Assembly: GCA_027532775.1 (NCBI GenBank)
Contig: JAPZTO010000002.1
Location: forward strand, 558,001-622,000
Source: Beijerinckiaceae bacterium
GTDB lineage: Bacteria; Pseudomonadota; Alphaproteobacteria; Rhizobiales; Beijerinckiaceae
DNA: 64,000 nt
Direction: 5' to 3'
The translations under genes and the position numbers were made by a program. Positions 44,394-52,550 of this stretch are shown piece by piece. How positions within the stretch are numbered: the first letter of the stretch is position 1; each line of letters opens with the position of its first letter. The notes beneath the pieces are model-generated. The model was not told where the DNA came from. It saw nothing but the letters and a program-made list of their open reading frames with translations, and ran no database searches.

Positions 44394-45302
44394 TCATGCC
44401 GCCGCGCTGGCGCCTGAACGCAGGCCAGAAAGCGTCGCCGAAAGCTCGCGCGCGGCCGCCTCTGTCATCGGATCAAGCGGCGCACGCATCACGCGCCAGC
44501 CGGCATCGCCGGTCTGCTCGGCAATCATCGCCTTGATGGCCGACATGAAGGAATGCTTGAGAATGGCATCGACCATCGCATTGATGCGGGGATCGTCCTT
44601 GCCCTCGTTGGCGAGCGGGCGGAGCAGATCCGGCGCGATGTTCGCGAGGCCACAGATGCTGCCCGCCCCGCCGGAGCGGACCGAACGTGCGAGCTGGCGC
44701 TCATCACCCACGAGGATCTGCAGGCCCGGGAGTTCGGTAAGGCGTCGCTCGGTGGCATTCCAGTCGCCGTTGGAATCCTTCACGCCGATGATCACGCCGG
44801 GATAGGCTTTGGCGAGACGCTGGGTCAACTCGACCGAGATGCCGTTCCGCGTCATGCCGGGGATATGATAGAGGATCACGTCACGCAGTTGGCCACCGAG
44901 TTCGTCGAACATGGCCGCAAAGAAGCGGAACAGGCCGTCGTCGCTGGCATTGCCGAAATAGAAGGGCGGCGCCAGAAGCAGCGCGCGGCAGCCCATGGCA
45001 TAGCCGGCCCGGGCCTGTTCGACCGCATCATCCAACGTGGCGGCAGAAACGCCGACCACAACCTTCTGGCGGAGGTCGATCCCGGCGGCACCGACCGCGC
45101 CCAGCATCCGGTTGCGTTCGGCATGGGCGAGCGAGGCGCCCTCGCCTGTCGTGCCGAACAGGGTGAACCCGTCGCAGCCATTGGCCAGCACCCATTGGGC
45201 ATGGGAAACCAGCCGCGTCAGGCAGACCTGGCCATCAGGCCGGAACGGAGTGGAAAGCGCACAGTTCAGGCCGATGCGGCCCTTGGTTGATGTCGATGTC
45301 AT
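44394..45302 (-). CDS. DapA/NanA family aldolase or dehydratase
   Basis: 302-residue class I (Schiff-base) TIM barrel: LFGTTGEGASL, LYHIPGMTRNGI with Y145, and GVKDSNGD with the Schiff-base K175. The family includes dihydrodipicolinate synthase, 2-keto-3-deoxy-sugar-acid aldolases and KDG dehydratases; operon context favours a keto-deoxy sugar acid as substrate. GAGGGA before ATG 45302 fixes the start. It is the first gene of the eight-gene operon. Confidence 0.88.
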   Translation of the reverse strand: MTSTSTKGRIGLNCALSTPFRPDGQVCLTRLVSHAQWVLANGCDGFTLFGTTGEGASLAHAERNRMLGAVGAAGIDLRQKVVVGVSAATLDDAVEQARAGYAMGCRALLLAPPFYFGNASDDGLFRFFAAMFDELGGQLRDVILYHIPGMTRNGISVELTQRLAKAYPGVIIGVKDSNGDWNATERRLTELPGLQILVGDERQLARSVRSGGAGSICGLANIAPDLLRPLANEGKDDPRINAMVDAILKHSFMSAIKAMIAEQTGDAGWRVMRAPLDPMTEAAARELSATLSGLRSGASAAA

Positions 45303-45343
45303 GAATCCCTCACTCTGGGGCAGATTCAGCTGACCTGCCGGCG

Positions 45344-45359
45344 ATGTCAAGGCTGACAT
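45344..45359. promoter_or_regulatory. Perfect dyad upstream of the sugar operon (probable GntR operator)
   Basis: ATGTCA and TGACAT are a perfect 6-bp inverted repeat spaced by 4 bases (AGGC), centred about 50 bp before the start of the first operon gene. Position and form suit the GntR/FCD regulator encoded second in the operon. Confidence 0.5.
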
Positions 45360-45535
45360 GTTAGCCTGCACGATAAAAATTCCGCAGCCGTGACGACCAT
45401 CGATCACGACCGGTGTTGCCAGCCGGGCAATCCCTGCCTAATCGGAACACGGGGCGAATGGCCTAAGCCGGACCGCCCGCGACTTTGCCGAACCGTGCCC
45501 AGCCGTGCAGCCCATTCAGGACATGTAGGGATCCG

Positions 45536-47137
45536 ATGCGCATCGCCCTTGCTCTTTTTCTTGCCGTTTCTGCCCTGATCACGGGGTTCTGGGCCTGGAT
45601 GGGCGCACCGGTCGTCGTTTCCGCCTCCACCGTGCGCGAGCCGATCTACTGCGTGTCCTTCGCGCCATTCCGCTCGCATCAGAGCCCGTTCGACCTGTCG
45701 ACCCGGATCGAGGCGGAACAGGTCGAGGAAGACATGAAGCGGGTCCGCGCGCTGACGGACTGCGTGCGGACCTATGCGACGGATTTCGGGAGCCAGCACG
45801 TGCCGGGCATTGCCCGCAAGCTGAACATGAAGGTCTATCTCGGCATCTGGATCGGCGATGACATCATGCGCAACAGCGTGCAGGTCGAGGCCGCGATCGC
45901 GCTGGCCAGCCGCTATCCGGATGTTGTCCGGGCGATCATCGTCGGCAACGAGGTGCTGCTGCGCCGAGACCGTTCGCCCGCCGAGCTCGCCGCCTATATC
46001 CGCGAGGTGAAGAGCCGCGCGCAGGTGCCGGTGACCTATGCCGATGTCTGGGAATTCTGGCTGAAGAACCGGGAACTGGCGAACCTCGTCGATTTCATCA
46101 CCATCCATACCCTGCCCTATTGGGAGGATATCCCGATCGGCATCGACAAGGCGGCAGCCCATATTGACCACACGCTAAAGGAAGTACGCGAGTCATTCCC
46201 TGGCAAGGAAATCCTGATCGGCGAGGTCGGCTGGCCGAGCGCGGGCCGCATGCGCGAGGGCGCCCTGCCCTCCCTGTCGAACCAGGCGAAGCTGCTCGCC
46301 GACATGACGGAAATCGCGCGCAAGGGGAATTACAAGTTCAACTGGATCGAGGTGATCGACCAGCCCTGGAAGCGCCGGTCGGAAGGCACGGTGGGTGGCT
46401 ATTGGGGCCTGTTCGAGGCCGGCGCCGACCAGCCGAAATTCTTCCCCGGTTCGCCGGTCTCCGACCACCCGTTCTGGCGCTGGCAACTCGGCGGCGGCCT
46501 CGCCTTCGCGGCCTTGCTGTTCGGCCTTGCCGCAACACGCATCCGCCAGCAGCCGGCAGCAGAGGCGGCCCGGCTCTGGATGCAGGTGGCCACCGTGGCT
46601 CTGGCCGGCGGCGCCCTCGCCGGTCTCAGCCTCGAGAAGCTGGTTCTCGAAAGCATCACCTGGAAGGACTGGCTCTTCGCTGGGATCCGGCTGGCGGCGA
46701 TGCTGGCCCTCGTCGTTTTCGGCACGCTGGCGCTCTCCGGCAACCAAGCCGCGCCGCGCCTTTCGCGCGCCATTGGCCGATTGACGGGCCAGCAAGGCGA
46801 ACCGGCCCGGACGCTTGACCTGCTGTTCCTCGCGCTCGGCTTCTTCGCGCTGCAAAGCGCGCTCGGGCTGGCGCTGGATGCGCGTTATCGGGACTTTCCC
46901 GCACCGACATTGATGATGGGCGCGCTGCCGTTGCTTATTCTCGTCTGGCGGGACCGGAACCTGTCCGATCTGTCCGGCGGGCTGGCGCTGGCCCTTGGGC
47001 TCGCCTTCACCGCGATCTGGATCCTGATCGTCGAAGGTCTGCAGAACTGGCAGGCGCTGTGGTTCGTGGCCACCCTAGCCGGCGTGGCGCTGGCCTTCGC
47101 GCGAGGGGCCCAGCAGCGCCAGATGCAGCAGCAATAA
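45536..47137 (+). CDS. GH17-domain membrane protein (NdvC-neighbourhood beta-glucan protein)
   Basis: 533 residues. An N-terminal signal anchor (about 3-22) is followed by a glycoside hydrolase family 17-like domain (about 35-320) with the two expected glutamates, E139 in VGNEVLLR and E230 in IGEVGWPSAG. About six C-terminal helices (from about 325) follow. Such proteins accompany NdvB in Bradyrhizobium-type cyclic beta-(1,3)(1,6)-glucan synthesis, where GH17 enzymes act as glucan-remodelling transglycosylases. ATG 45536 has AGGG upstream. It is transcribed toward the NdvB-like gene and overlaps the small membrane-protein gene tail to tail by 63 bp. Confidence 0.82.
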   Translation: MRIALALFLAVSALITGFWAWMGAPVVVSASTVREPIYCVSFAPFRSHQSPFDLSTRIEAEQVEEDMKRVRALTDCVRTYATDFGSQHVPGIARKLNMKVYLGIWIGDDIMRNSVQVEAAIALASRYPDVVRAIIVGNEVLLRRDRSPAELAAYIREVKSRAQVPVTYADVWEFWLKNRELANLVDFITIHTLPYWEDIPIGIDKAAAHIDHTLKEVRESFPGKEILIGEVGWPSAGRMREGALPSLSNQAKLLADMTEIARKGNYKFNWIEVIDQPWKRRSEGTVGGYWGLFEAGADQPKFFPGSPVSDHPFWRWQLGGGLAFAALLFGLAATRIRQQPAAEAARLWMQVATVALAGGALAGLSLEKLVLESITWKDWLFAGIRLAAMLALVVFGTLALSGNQAAPRLSRAIGRLTGQQGEPARTLDLLFLALGFFALQSALGLALDARYRDFPAPTLMMGALPLLILVWRDRNLSDLSGGLALALGLAFTAIWILIVEGLQNWQALWFVATLAGVALAFARGAQQRQMQQQ

Positions 47138-47461
47138 AGCCGCCGCGCCCGAAGCGAGATCCGCCTGATAGAGCACCAGCCCGGCACTGCACAGGACAAG
47201 TGCAGCAGCCATGCGGAGCGGTGTTGACCGCCACAATGTCAGGACGGCGAGGCCCAGCAGCACCCAGCCACCTGCCGGGTGGCGGAGAACCAGCGAAAGC
47301 TGGGCGCGAAGCCGGCAGAACCACGCATTCGCATCAGCATCGCACAGCGTGCGTACGGCATCATTGTCGAGGAAAAGGTGCCTCAGGCACCAGCCGAGGC
47401 CGACCGCAAGGCCGGCCCCGGCCAGAATGGCGAGCGCGTGTCGCGGATCTGCCTTCGCCAT
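47075..47461 (-). CDS. Small membrane protein downstream of the NdvB-like gene, unknown function
   Basis: 128 residues with three or four hydrophobic segments and conserved-looking cysteines in RTLCDADANAWFCRLRA. I do not recognise a family. It starts 2 bp after the NdvB-like stop, consistent with an operon, and its last 63 bp overlap the convergent GH17 gene. Three Leu/Ala-rich helices near the C-terminus could partly reflect antisense shadow, but the helix pattern and spacing argue for a real gene. Confidence 0.6.
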   Translation of the reverse strand: MAKADPRHALAILAGAGLAVGLGWCLRHLFLDNDAVRTLCDADANAWFCRLRAQLSLVLRHPAGGWVLLGLAVLTLWRSTPLRMAAALVLCSAGLVLYQADLASGAAALLLLHLALLGPSREGQRHAG

Positions 47462-47463
47462 GA

Positions 47464-50295
47464 TCAGCCGCTCTTCCGCTGCGGTTCCTGATCATTGGCG
47501 GCGAAGGGAACAGTACCCGCCGTCGCCCCCGCCATGGAATTGCCCGTGGCGGGCTTGCCCCAGCTGGTGGCGACGCGTGCGCGCAATTCCTCGAGGCTCG
47601 GCAGGTCGAACTCGACCATGCGGGCCTTGGCGCTTTCCGGCAGGCGCTCCATCAGGGCGAGCAGGACGGCGAAGAGGAACGGAATCGCCTGCACAACCAT
47701 CACGGCCGCGAAGAGGTAGAGCTCGCGCACCTCGGTGTAGTTGGTCATCACGACAATGGTCGCCGAAGCCAGCAGCAATCCGGCCATGATGGCCTCGCCA
47801 CGAGCCGGGAAGACATCGCTTTTCTGCGCCTTGCCGCCCTTGTCGGTGCGGATGAAGACGAGCTTGTCGGCAAAGAGCGACTTCCCGACCGCGCGGGCCA
47901 TCGTCCATTGGAGGGACATGTGCGCCATCAGGGCCAGGGCCATCTCCTTGGCCGACATGTCGACGCAGCGCTTGTAGAGCAGGCTGAAATGCAGGAGCGA
48001 CAGGCCGAGCATGAACAGGATCGGCAGGGTCAGGATCTTGTCCGGCACGGCGATGCTGAGGAAGGCAACAACCGGCGTCCAGATGATGTTGAGGATGGCG
48101 ATGAGAACGCCGAGGCTTTCGTTGGCCAGCCAGGAGAGCCAGCCCGCCGCGAAGGTGCGCCGCTGCGGAAGCGACAGCTTGCTCCGGCCCGGCAGGAACG
48201 CGCGGGCATGCTTGAAGACGATCTGCATCCCGCCCGAAGCCCAGCGATGGCGCTGCTTCTTGTAGTCGCGGAACGTGTTCGGCAGCAGGCCACGGCCATA
48301 GCGGCGGTTCGTGTAATGCTGGAGCCAGCCCTTCTCGAGGATCGAGAGGCCAAGATCGGTATCCTCGCAGATCGTGTCCTTGGACCAGCCGCCGGCGCTT
48401 TCCAGCGCAGCCCGCCGGACAAGGCACATCGTGCCATGCGTGATGATGGCGTTTTCCTCGTTGCGCAGCACCATGCCGATATCGAAGAAGCCGGCATATT
48501 CGGCATTCATCGCCTGATGCAGCGGCGAGCGGCGGCCATCGCGATGATCCTGCGGGGCCTGGACGAGGCCAACACGGGCATCGGCGAAAGCGGGAACGAG
48601 GTCGCGCAGCCAGTTCGCGTCAACGATATAGTCCGCATCGATGACGCCGATGATCTCGGCGGCGGGATCGGTGTGGTCGAGCGCGATCTGCAGCGCCTTG
48701 GCCTTGAAACCGTCAACCCGGCCGGCATTGACGAACTTGAAGCGCGGGCCGAGCAGGCGGCAATGCTCCTCAACCGGCGCGACCATCGCCTCGTCCGGCG
48801 TGTTGTTGATCAGGACGATGCATTCGAAATCGGGGTAATCGAGCCGGGCCACCGAATCGAGCGTCTCCTTGAGCATCTCGGCCGGCTCGCGGCAGGCCGG
48901 AATGTGGATCGAGACCTTCGGCAGCGGTGCGGCCTGGGCCAGACGACCGGCGGCGAGCAGGCGGCTCGGCTGGCGGCCGAACAGGAACTGCGCGATCTCG
49001 GCGATATGGTTCAGCGCCACGATGACCAGCGGTACCAGCAGCATCATGCCGAACAGGAAGGCGAAGGCGGCGCCCGGCACGAAATAGTGCAGGACCCAAT
49101 GGCCCCAGGCGAAGGCTGCCCAGGCACCGACGGCATTGGCCGCAATCGTGAGCACCAGTGCCTGACGGGTGGTGACGCGAAGCGGGCCGCGGCCCTGCAG
49201 GAACAGGATCAGCAGGCTCAGCAGGAGGCCGGCAGCAACGGCAACGGTTGCCTTTTCGGTGTAGCCCCGGTCATGGATCGGGCCGGTCCAGGGGAATTTC
49301 GTGTTGCGATCGGTCGAGAAGGCACCCCAGTAAGGGCCGACGCCGCCTTCGAAGGTCTTCCACGGCTGGTCATAGGCTTCGATGATGTTGTAGTCGACGC
49401 CCAGCCAGTTCGCCCGTGCCGCGAAATCGCGGAGGATCATGGCCTGTTCCAGCCGGCCCGGGGCAGCGCCATGGCGGTTGTAGCCGGCGCTCGGCCAGCC
49501 GAATTCCGAGATCTTCACCTTCTTGTTCGGGTAGGCGGCCTGGACTTTCGAGAGAATTTCGAACGTGCTGTCGACAGCCTGGTTGGCCGGCGTGCCTTCC
49601 CAGTACGGCAGGACGTGGATGGCGATGAAGTCGGCCGCTTCGACGAGTTCGGGATATTTGAGCCAGACCGTGTAAATTTCACCGGTAGAGACCGGCACCC
49701 GGCCACCCGTCTCGGCCTTGACGCGGCGCATCAGCTTGATGAGCCGGTTCACGGTCGCACGCTCGAGCGCATCCTTCTCCTTGGTGGCGATGGCCCGCTT
49801 TTCCTCATCGGTCAGCTGCTCGCCGCGCAGGATCGGCACGTCGCCGCGCACGTTCAGTTCGTTGCCGACATAGATGCCGTTGACGTTCCAATGCGTGTTG
49901 GCGAGTTCGATAGCCCGTTCCAGTTCACGCGTGTTCCGCTCGGGATCGTTGTCCAACCAGGCGCCGATCGTGGCGCGCATGCCGAATTCCGCGGCGACGC
50001 CCGGCACCAGATCGGTGCCTTCTGTGACGGTATAGGTACGCACCGCTTTCGTGTAGGGCGCGATGGCGCGGAAATCGTTGCGGATCTGGTCTGCGGTCGG
50101 CACATAGCCGTCGCCGCGTTCGCGCTTCTGGCCCTCGAAGGCCGTATAGGACATGCTGGCGAGCCGCCCGACAAGGTCGGGCGCCTGTCGCTCCTCCTGG
50201 TACCAGGCCCAGAGGCCGGCATGCAGCAAGGTGACGAGGAGCGCGGCGAGAACCGGCAGGCGGGTCAGGAACCGGACGAAAGAGGGAGCACTCAC
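47464..50295 (-). CDS. ndvB: GH17-GT2 fusion beta-glucan synthase (NdvB-like)
   Basis: 943 residues. Signal anchor (about 12-30); GH17 domain (about 45-335) with E146 in VGNELNVR and E264 in SEFGWPSAGY; membrane helices (about 350-365 and 375-430); GT2 catalytic domain (about 455-690) with DADY at 553-556, acceptor-site ED at 644-645 and QRHRW at 681-685; then several C-terminal helices. In Bradyrhizobium NdvB this architecture makes beta-(1,3)/(1,6)-glucans from UDP-glucose. Here it would synthesise and branch or cyclise a periplasmic or exported glucan. The product is inferred from the family. Confidence 0.88.
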   Translation of the reverse strand: MSAPSFVRFLTRLPVLAALLVTLLHAGLWAWYQEERQAPDLVGRLASMSYTAFEGQKRERGDGYVPTADQIRNDFRAIAPYTKAVRTYTVTEGTDLVPGVAAEFGMRATIGAWLDNDPERNTRELERAIELANTHWNVNGIYVGNELNVRGDVPILRGEQLTDEEKRAIATKEKDALERATVNRLIKLMRRVKAETGGRVPVSTGEIYTVWLKYPELVEAADFIAIHVLPYWEGTPANQAVDSTFEILSKVQAAYPNKKVKISEFGWPSAGYNRHGAAPGRLEQAMILRDFAARANWLGVDYNIIEAYDQPWKTFEGGVGPYWGAFSTDRNTKFPWTGPIHDRGYTEKATVAVAAGLLLSLLILFLQGRGPLRVTTRQALVLTIAANAVGAWAAFAWGHWVLHYFVPGAAFAFLFGMMLLVPLVIVALNHIAEIAQFLFGRQPSRLLAAGRLAQAAPLPKVSIHIPACREPAEMLKETLDSVARLDYPDFECIVLINNTPDEAMVAPVEEHCRLLGPRFKFVNAGRVDGFKAKALQIALDHTDPAAEIIGVIDADYIVDANWLRDLVPAFADARVGLVQAPQDHRDGRRSPLHQAMNAEYAGFFDIGMVLRNEENAIITHGTMCLVRRAALESAGGWSKDTICEDTDLGLSILEKGWLQHYTNRRYGRGLLPNTFRDYKKQRHRWASGGMQIVFKHARAFLPGRSKLSLPQRRTFAAGWLSWLANESLGVLIAILNIIWTPVVAFLSIAVPDKILTLPILFMLGLSLLHFSLLYKRCVDMSAKEMALALMAHMSLQWTMARAVGKSLFADKLVFIRTDKGGKAQKSDVFPARGEAIMAGLLLASATIVVMTNYTEVRELYLFAAVMVVQAIPFLFAVLLALMERLPESAKARMVEFDLPSLEELRARVATSWGKPATGNSMAGATAGTVPFAANDQEPQRKSG

Positions 50296-50752
50296 GGCAG
50301 GACTTCGACCAAGGTTAGGGTTGCTGGCGCAAACCTTCTCTGCGGCGCTTGATGCGCTGTTTCGACGGCCTGCGGAATCTCTTCGATGTCGAGCGGGTTA
50401 TGCCGATGGCTGGCTGTATGCCAGATGAATGAGTCCTTTGAACCGCCGCGAAACCGCGAAAGATTTCGCATTGCAACAAGCAAGGGCCGGACCAAGCCAT
50501 TTTTCAGCGTATCGCAGGCAAGAGGGCATGCCGTCGCAGGGCGAATTGTCGCCGTAAAGGCCTGATTCTGCGCCTCAGGTGCTTCTTTCTGACTGCTTTT
50601 CCATCACCTGCAGGAATCCGGATGCCTGCGCCGGCAGCGGCATGCCCAAACTTCAGGCAGTTTCGCCGGCAAGGATTCGGCGCGATTGGACGCCTCCCCT
50701 AAACCGTTTGTTCAGCAAGCCGGCAGGGTAGCCTTTCACGAGGCGGCAATCT
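50296..50752. other. 457-bp gene-free interval upstream of the NdvB-like gene
   Basis: No convincing coding frame on either strand. It should hold the ndvB promoter on its left side. A 6-bp inverted repeat (CAGGTG...CACCTG) with a long loop is present around 50577-50618, and some GCCGGC repeats occur, but nothing strong enough to name. Confidence 0.5.
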
Positions 50753-51079
50753 TCAGCGAGCGCTGCCGGAGCTGCGCATGCCGGTGCAGCCTCGCCCGTC
50801 CGTCGCCAGAACAAGGATACCACCCGCAGCATAGAGCTGGCGCACGAAACCAGGGCTCCGGCCGGCAAGGACCATCACGCGTCCGCTGCCTTCAAGCAGG
50901 GCGACGTCCGACGCGGCGATGGCGCGGAGGAGCCGGGCCTCGGACAGGGCAATGACGGTAACGGCGCCGGGCTCGGCCCGCAGCAGCGGAAAGACCAAGA
51001 GCAAGCTCCACCAGCCCGCCAGCGCCAGAACGGCGCCGGCCAGCCAGCCAGGGCGCTGCCGGTCAATAATCATAGGCAT
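50753..51079 (-). CDS. Small membrane-anchored protein of the flavoprotein operon, unknown
   Basis: 108 residues with one N-terminal hydrophobic helix (about residues 11-32) and a short C-terminal domain containing VTVIALSEARLLRAIAASDV and VMVLAGRSPGFVRQLYAAGG. I recognise no family. The start overlaps the end of the 355-residue gene by 17 bp (ATG 51079; ATG 51073 also possible), so it is coupled to the operon of a Tat-exported flavoprotein. Last gene of that operon. Confidence 0.6.
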   Translation of the reverse strand: MPMIIDRQRPGWLAGAVLALAGWWSLLLVFPLLRAEPGAVTVIALSEARLLRAIAASDVALLEGSGRVMVLAGRSPGFVRQLYAAGGILVLATDGRGCTGMRSSGSAR

Positions 51080-52130
51080 GCTCGAAACGGCCACCGGCGC
51101 TGTCCAGCGCCGTCTTCAGGCCCGGCAGGGCTTCGAGCCCGACGAGAAAGCCGAGGCGCTGCCAGCCGGGGCTCGCCTGCAAGGGCACGGCAATCAGCGC
51201 CGGCGGCAAGTTCTGCGGAGTCTGCCAGCCCCCGGGAACCAGCACGGTGACGAGGATCTCGGTCTGTCCTGCAATCTCGATCACGCGATGGCCGCTGGCG
51301 ATCTGATGCAGCAGGAAGGCAGTGAATGCGCGATAGCGCGGTGTCTCGACAATGACGCTCCCGTCCGGTCGCTTTCCGATGATCCGCGCCTCGCCAGTCG
51401 GGTCCATACCGGACAGGACGCTGCGGATCGTGAGGCTGGCCGGAGAAAGCCCTGCCGCAGCCGCCATGGCCTTTGCGTAGAGCGCCTTGCCACCCCATTC
51501 GAGCGAGAGGGCGAAACGCCGCTCGAGCGAACGCGCCAGCGCCGTGCCCTGCCAGGGCAACGACCAGAGCCGGCCGAGATATTCTCCGAAGGGAAAAGCA
51601 TACCATGGCGTCTGCTGCAGGAAGGCGGCATAGGCATCGCCCATTTGCCAGGCGAGCTGGTCCTCCATCGGGAAAGGCGGAGCCGAAGGTCGGAACAGAG
51701 CGCCGAGCGTGGTTTCGTAGAGGCCCTTCAGCCCGAGTTCGGCAGAAACGCTGACGCCGATGACGTAGAGCATCGCTTTCATGTCCGAGGAGACGGAACC
51801 CCGCGACGAAGCCGTGCGGGCCAACGTGCAGAGGTTGCGCCAGTAGCCGGCAATCGCAGCGCGATAGGCAAAGGCGCCCTCCCCGTCGCGCCGCGAGACG
51901 ATGGCCAGATCCTCATAGGCATGGACAATCGACCATTCCGGATAAGTCAGGAGCGTGTCGATCAGCGCGCGATGATGCTCCGGCGTGAGGATCGAGTCTC
52001 GCTTCGCCGGCGCCGGCTGAAGCGGTCCGAAACATTGCGTTTCGACATAGAGGATCGGGGCGGCCGCAGCCATGGCCAGCGAGACTGTCATGAGGCCAAG
52101 GAACCGCAGCAATCGGAACAGGCGCCGCAT
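51063..52130 (-). CDS. Conserved exported/membrane protein of unknown function next to the lactone-oxidase gene
   Basis: 355 residues with an N-terminal signal anchor (about residues 8-28) and a large, probably periplasmic domain. A striking segment at 63-75, YPEWSIVHAYEDL, followed by FAYRAAIAGYWRNLC, looks like a conserved core. I know no function. It starts 3 bp after the DUF4383-like gene and ends inside the start of the next small gene. Operon partnership with a flavin oxidase suggests an accessory or acceptor protein. Confidence 0.7.
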   Translation of the reverse strand: MRRLFRLLRFLGLMTVSLAMAAAAPILYVETQCFGPLQPAPAKRDSILTPEHHRALIDTLLTYPEWSIVHAYEDLAIVSRRDGEGAFAYRAAIAGYWRNLCTLARTASSRGSVSSDMKAMLYVIGVSVSAELGLKGLYETTLGALFRPSAPPFPMEDQLAWQMGDAYAAFLQQTPWYAFPFGEYLGRLWSLPWQGTALARSLERRFALSLEWGGKALYAKAMAAAAGLSPASLTIRSVLSGMDPTGEARIIGKRPDGSVIVETPRYRAFTAFLLHQIASGHRVIEIAGQTEILVTVLVPGGWQTPQNLPPALIAVPLQASPGWQRLGFLVGLEALPGLKTALDSAGGRFEHAYDY

Positions 52131-52133
52131 CGC

Positions 52134-52541
52134 TCAGGCCGTCTTGTTGCGGAACAGCACGAAGCCGGCGAGGACAGCGAAGCCCCCAAGGGCCAGATGC
52201 GGCAGGTTGGCGAGGATCTTGAACCCGAACGGCATGGCCTGGACGCCATGGATCAGGATTCCGAGATCAAGAAAGCCGGAACCTGTCGCGAGGCCCAGCG
52301 CGCCATCGGCGAGATAGAGGCTGCCGAAGCCCTTGAGGAAAGCGAGCGCGGCCTGCCGCGAGATGAAGGCCGCAATGGCCGCCCAGAGCGCGGAGACCCA
52401 GTGCAACGCGTCGTCGTAGATATCGAGCGCGAAGATACCGAAGGCGCGGCCCTGCGCATCGGTCAGGCCGGGAATGTAGTTGAGCGACCCGGCGACGAGC
52501 AGCGCGAGAGCATAACCGAGGCAGACTTGGCGGGGGGTCAT
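52134..52541 (-). CDS. Four-helix membrane protein, DUF4383-like
   Basis: 135 residues with four hydrophobic segments. NYIPGLTD near residue 22, FGIFALDIYDDALHWVSALWA and FLKGFGSLYLADGALGL resemble the DUF4383 pattern (loop after helix 1, a His in helix 2). Its function is unknown. It starts 9 bp after the flavoprotein stop. A possible quinone or cytochrome partner for the oxidase is speculation. Confidence 0.72.
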   Translation of the reverse strand: MTPRQVCLGYALALLVAGSLNYIPGLTDAQGRAFGIFALDIYDDALHWVSALWAAIAAFISRQAALAFLKGFGSLYLADGALGLATGSGFLDLGILIHGVQAMPFGFKILANLPHLALGGFAVLAGFVLFRNKTA

Positions 52542-52550
52542 CGGCGCTCC

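Noticed and set aside
47908-50352. 814-codon open frame on the plus strand
   Set aside because: Complement of the NdvB-like gene, whose GT2 and GH17 motifs are unmistakable on the minus strand.
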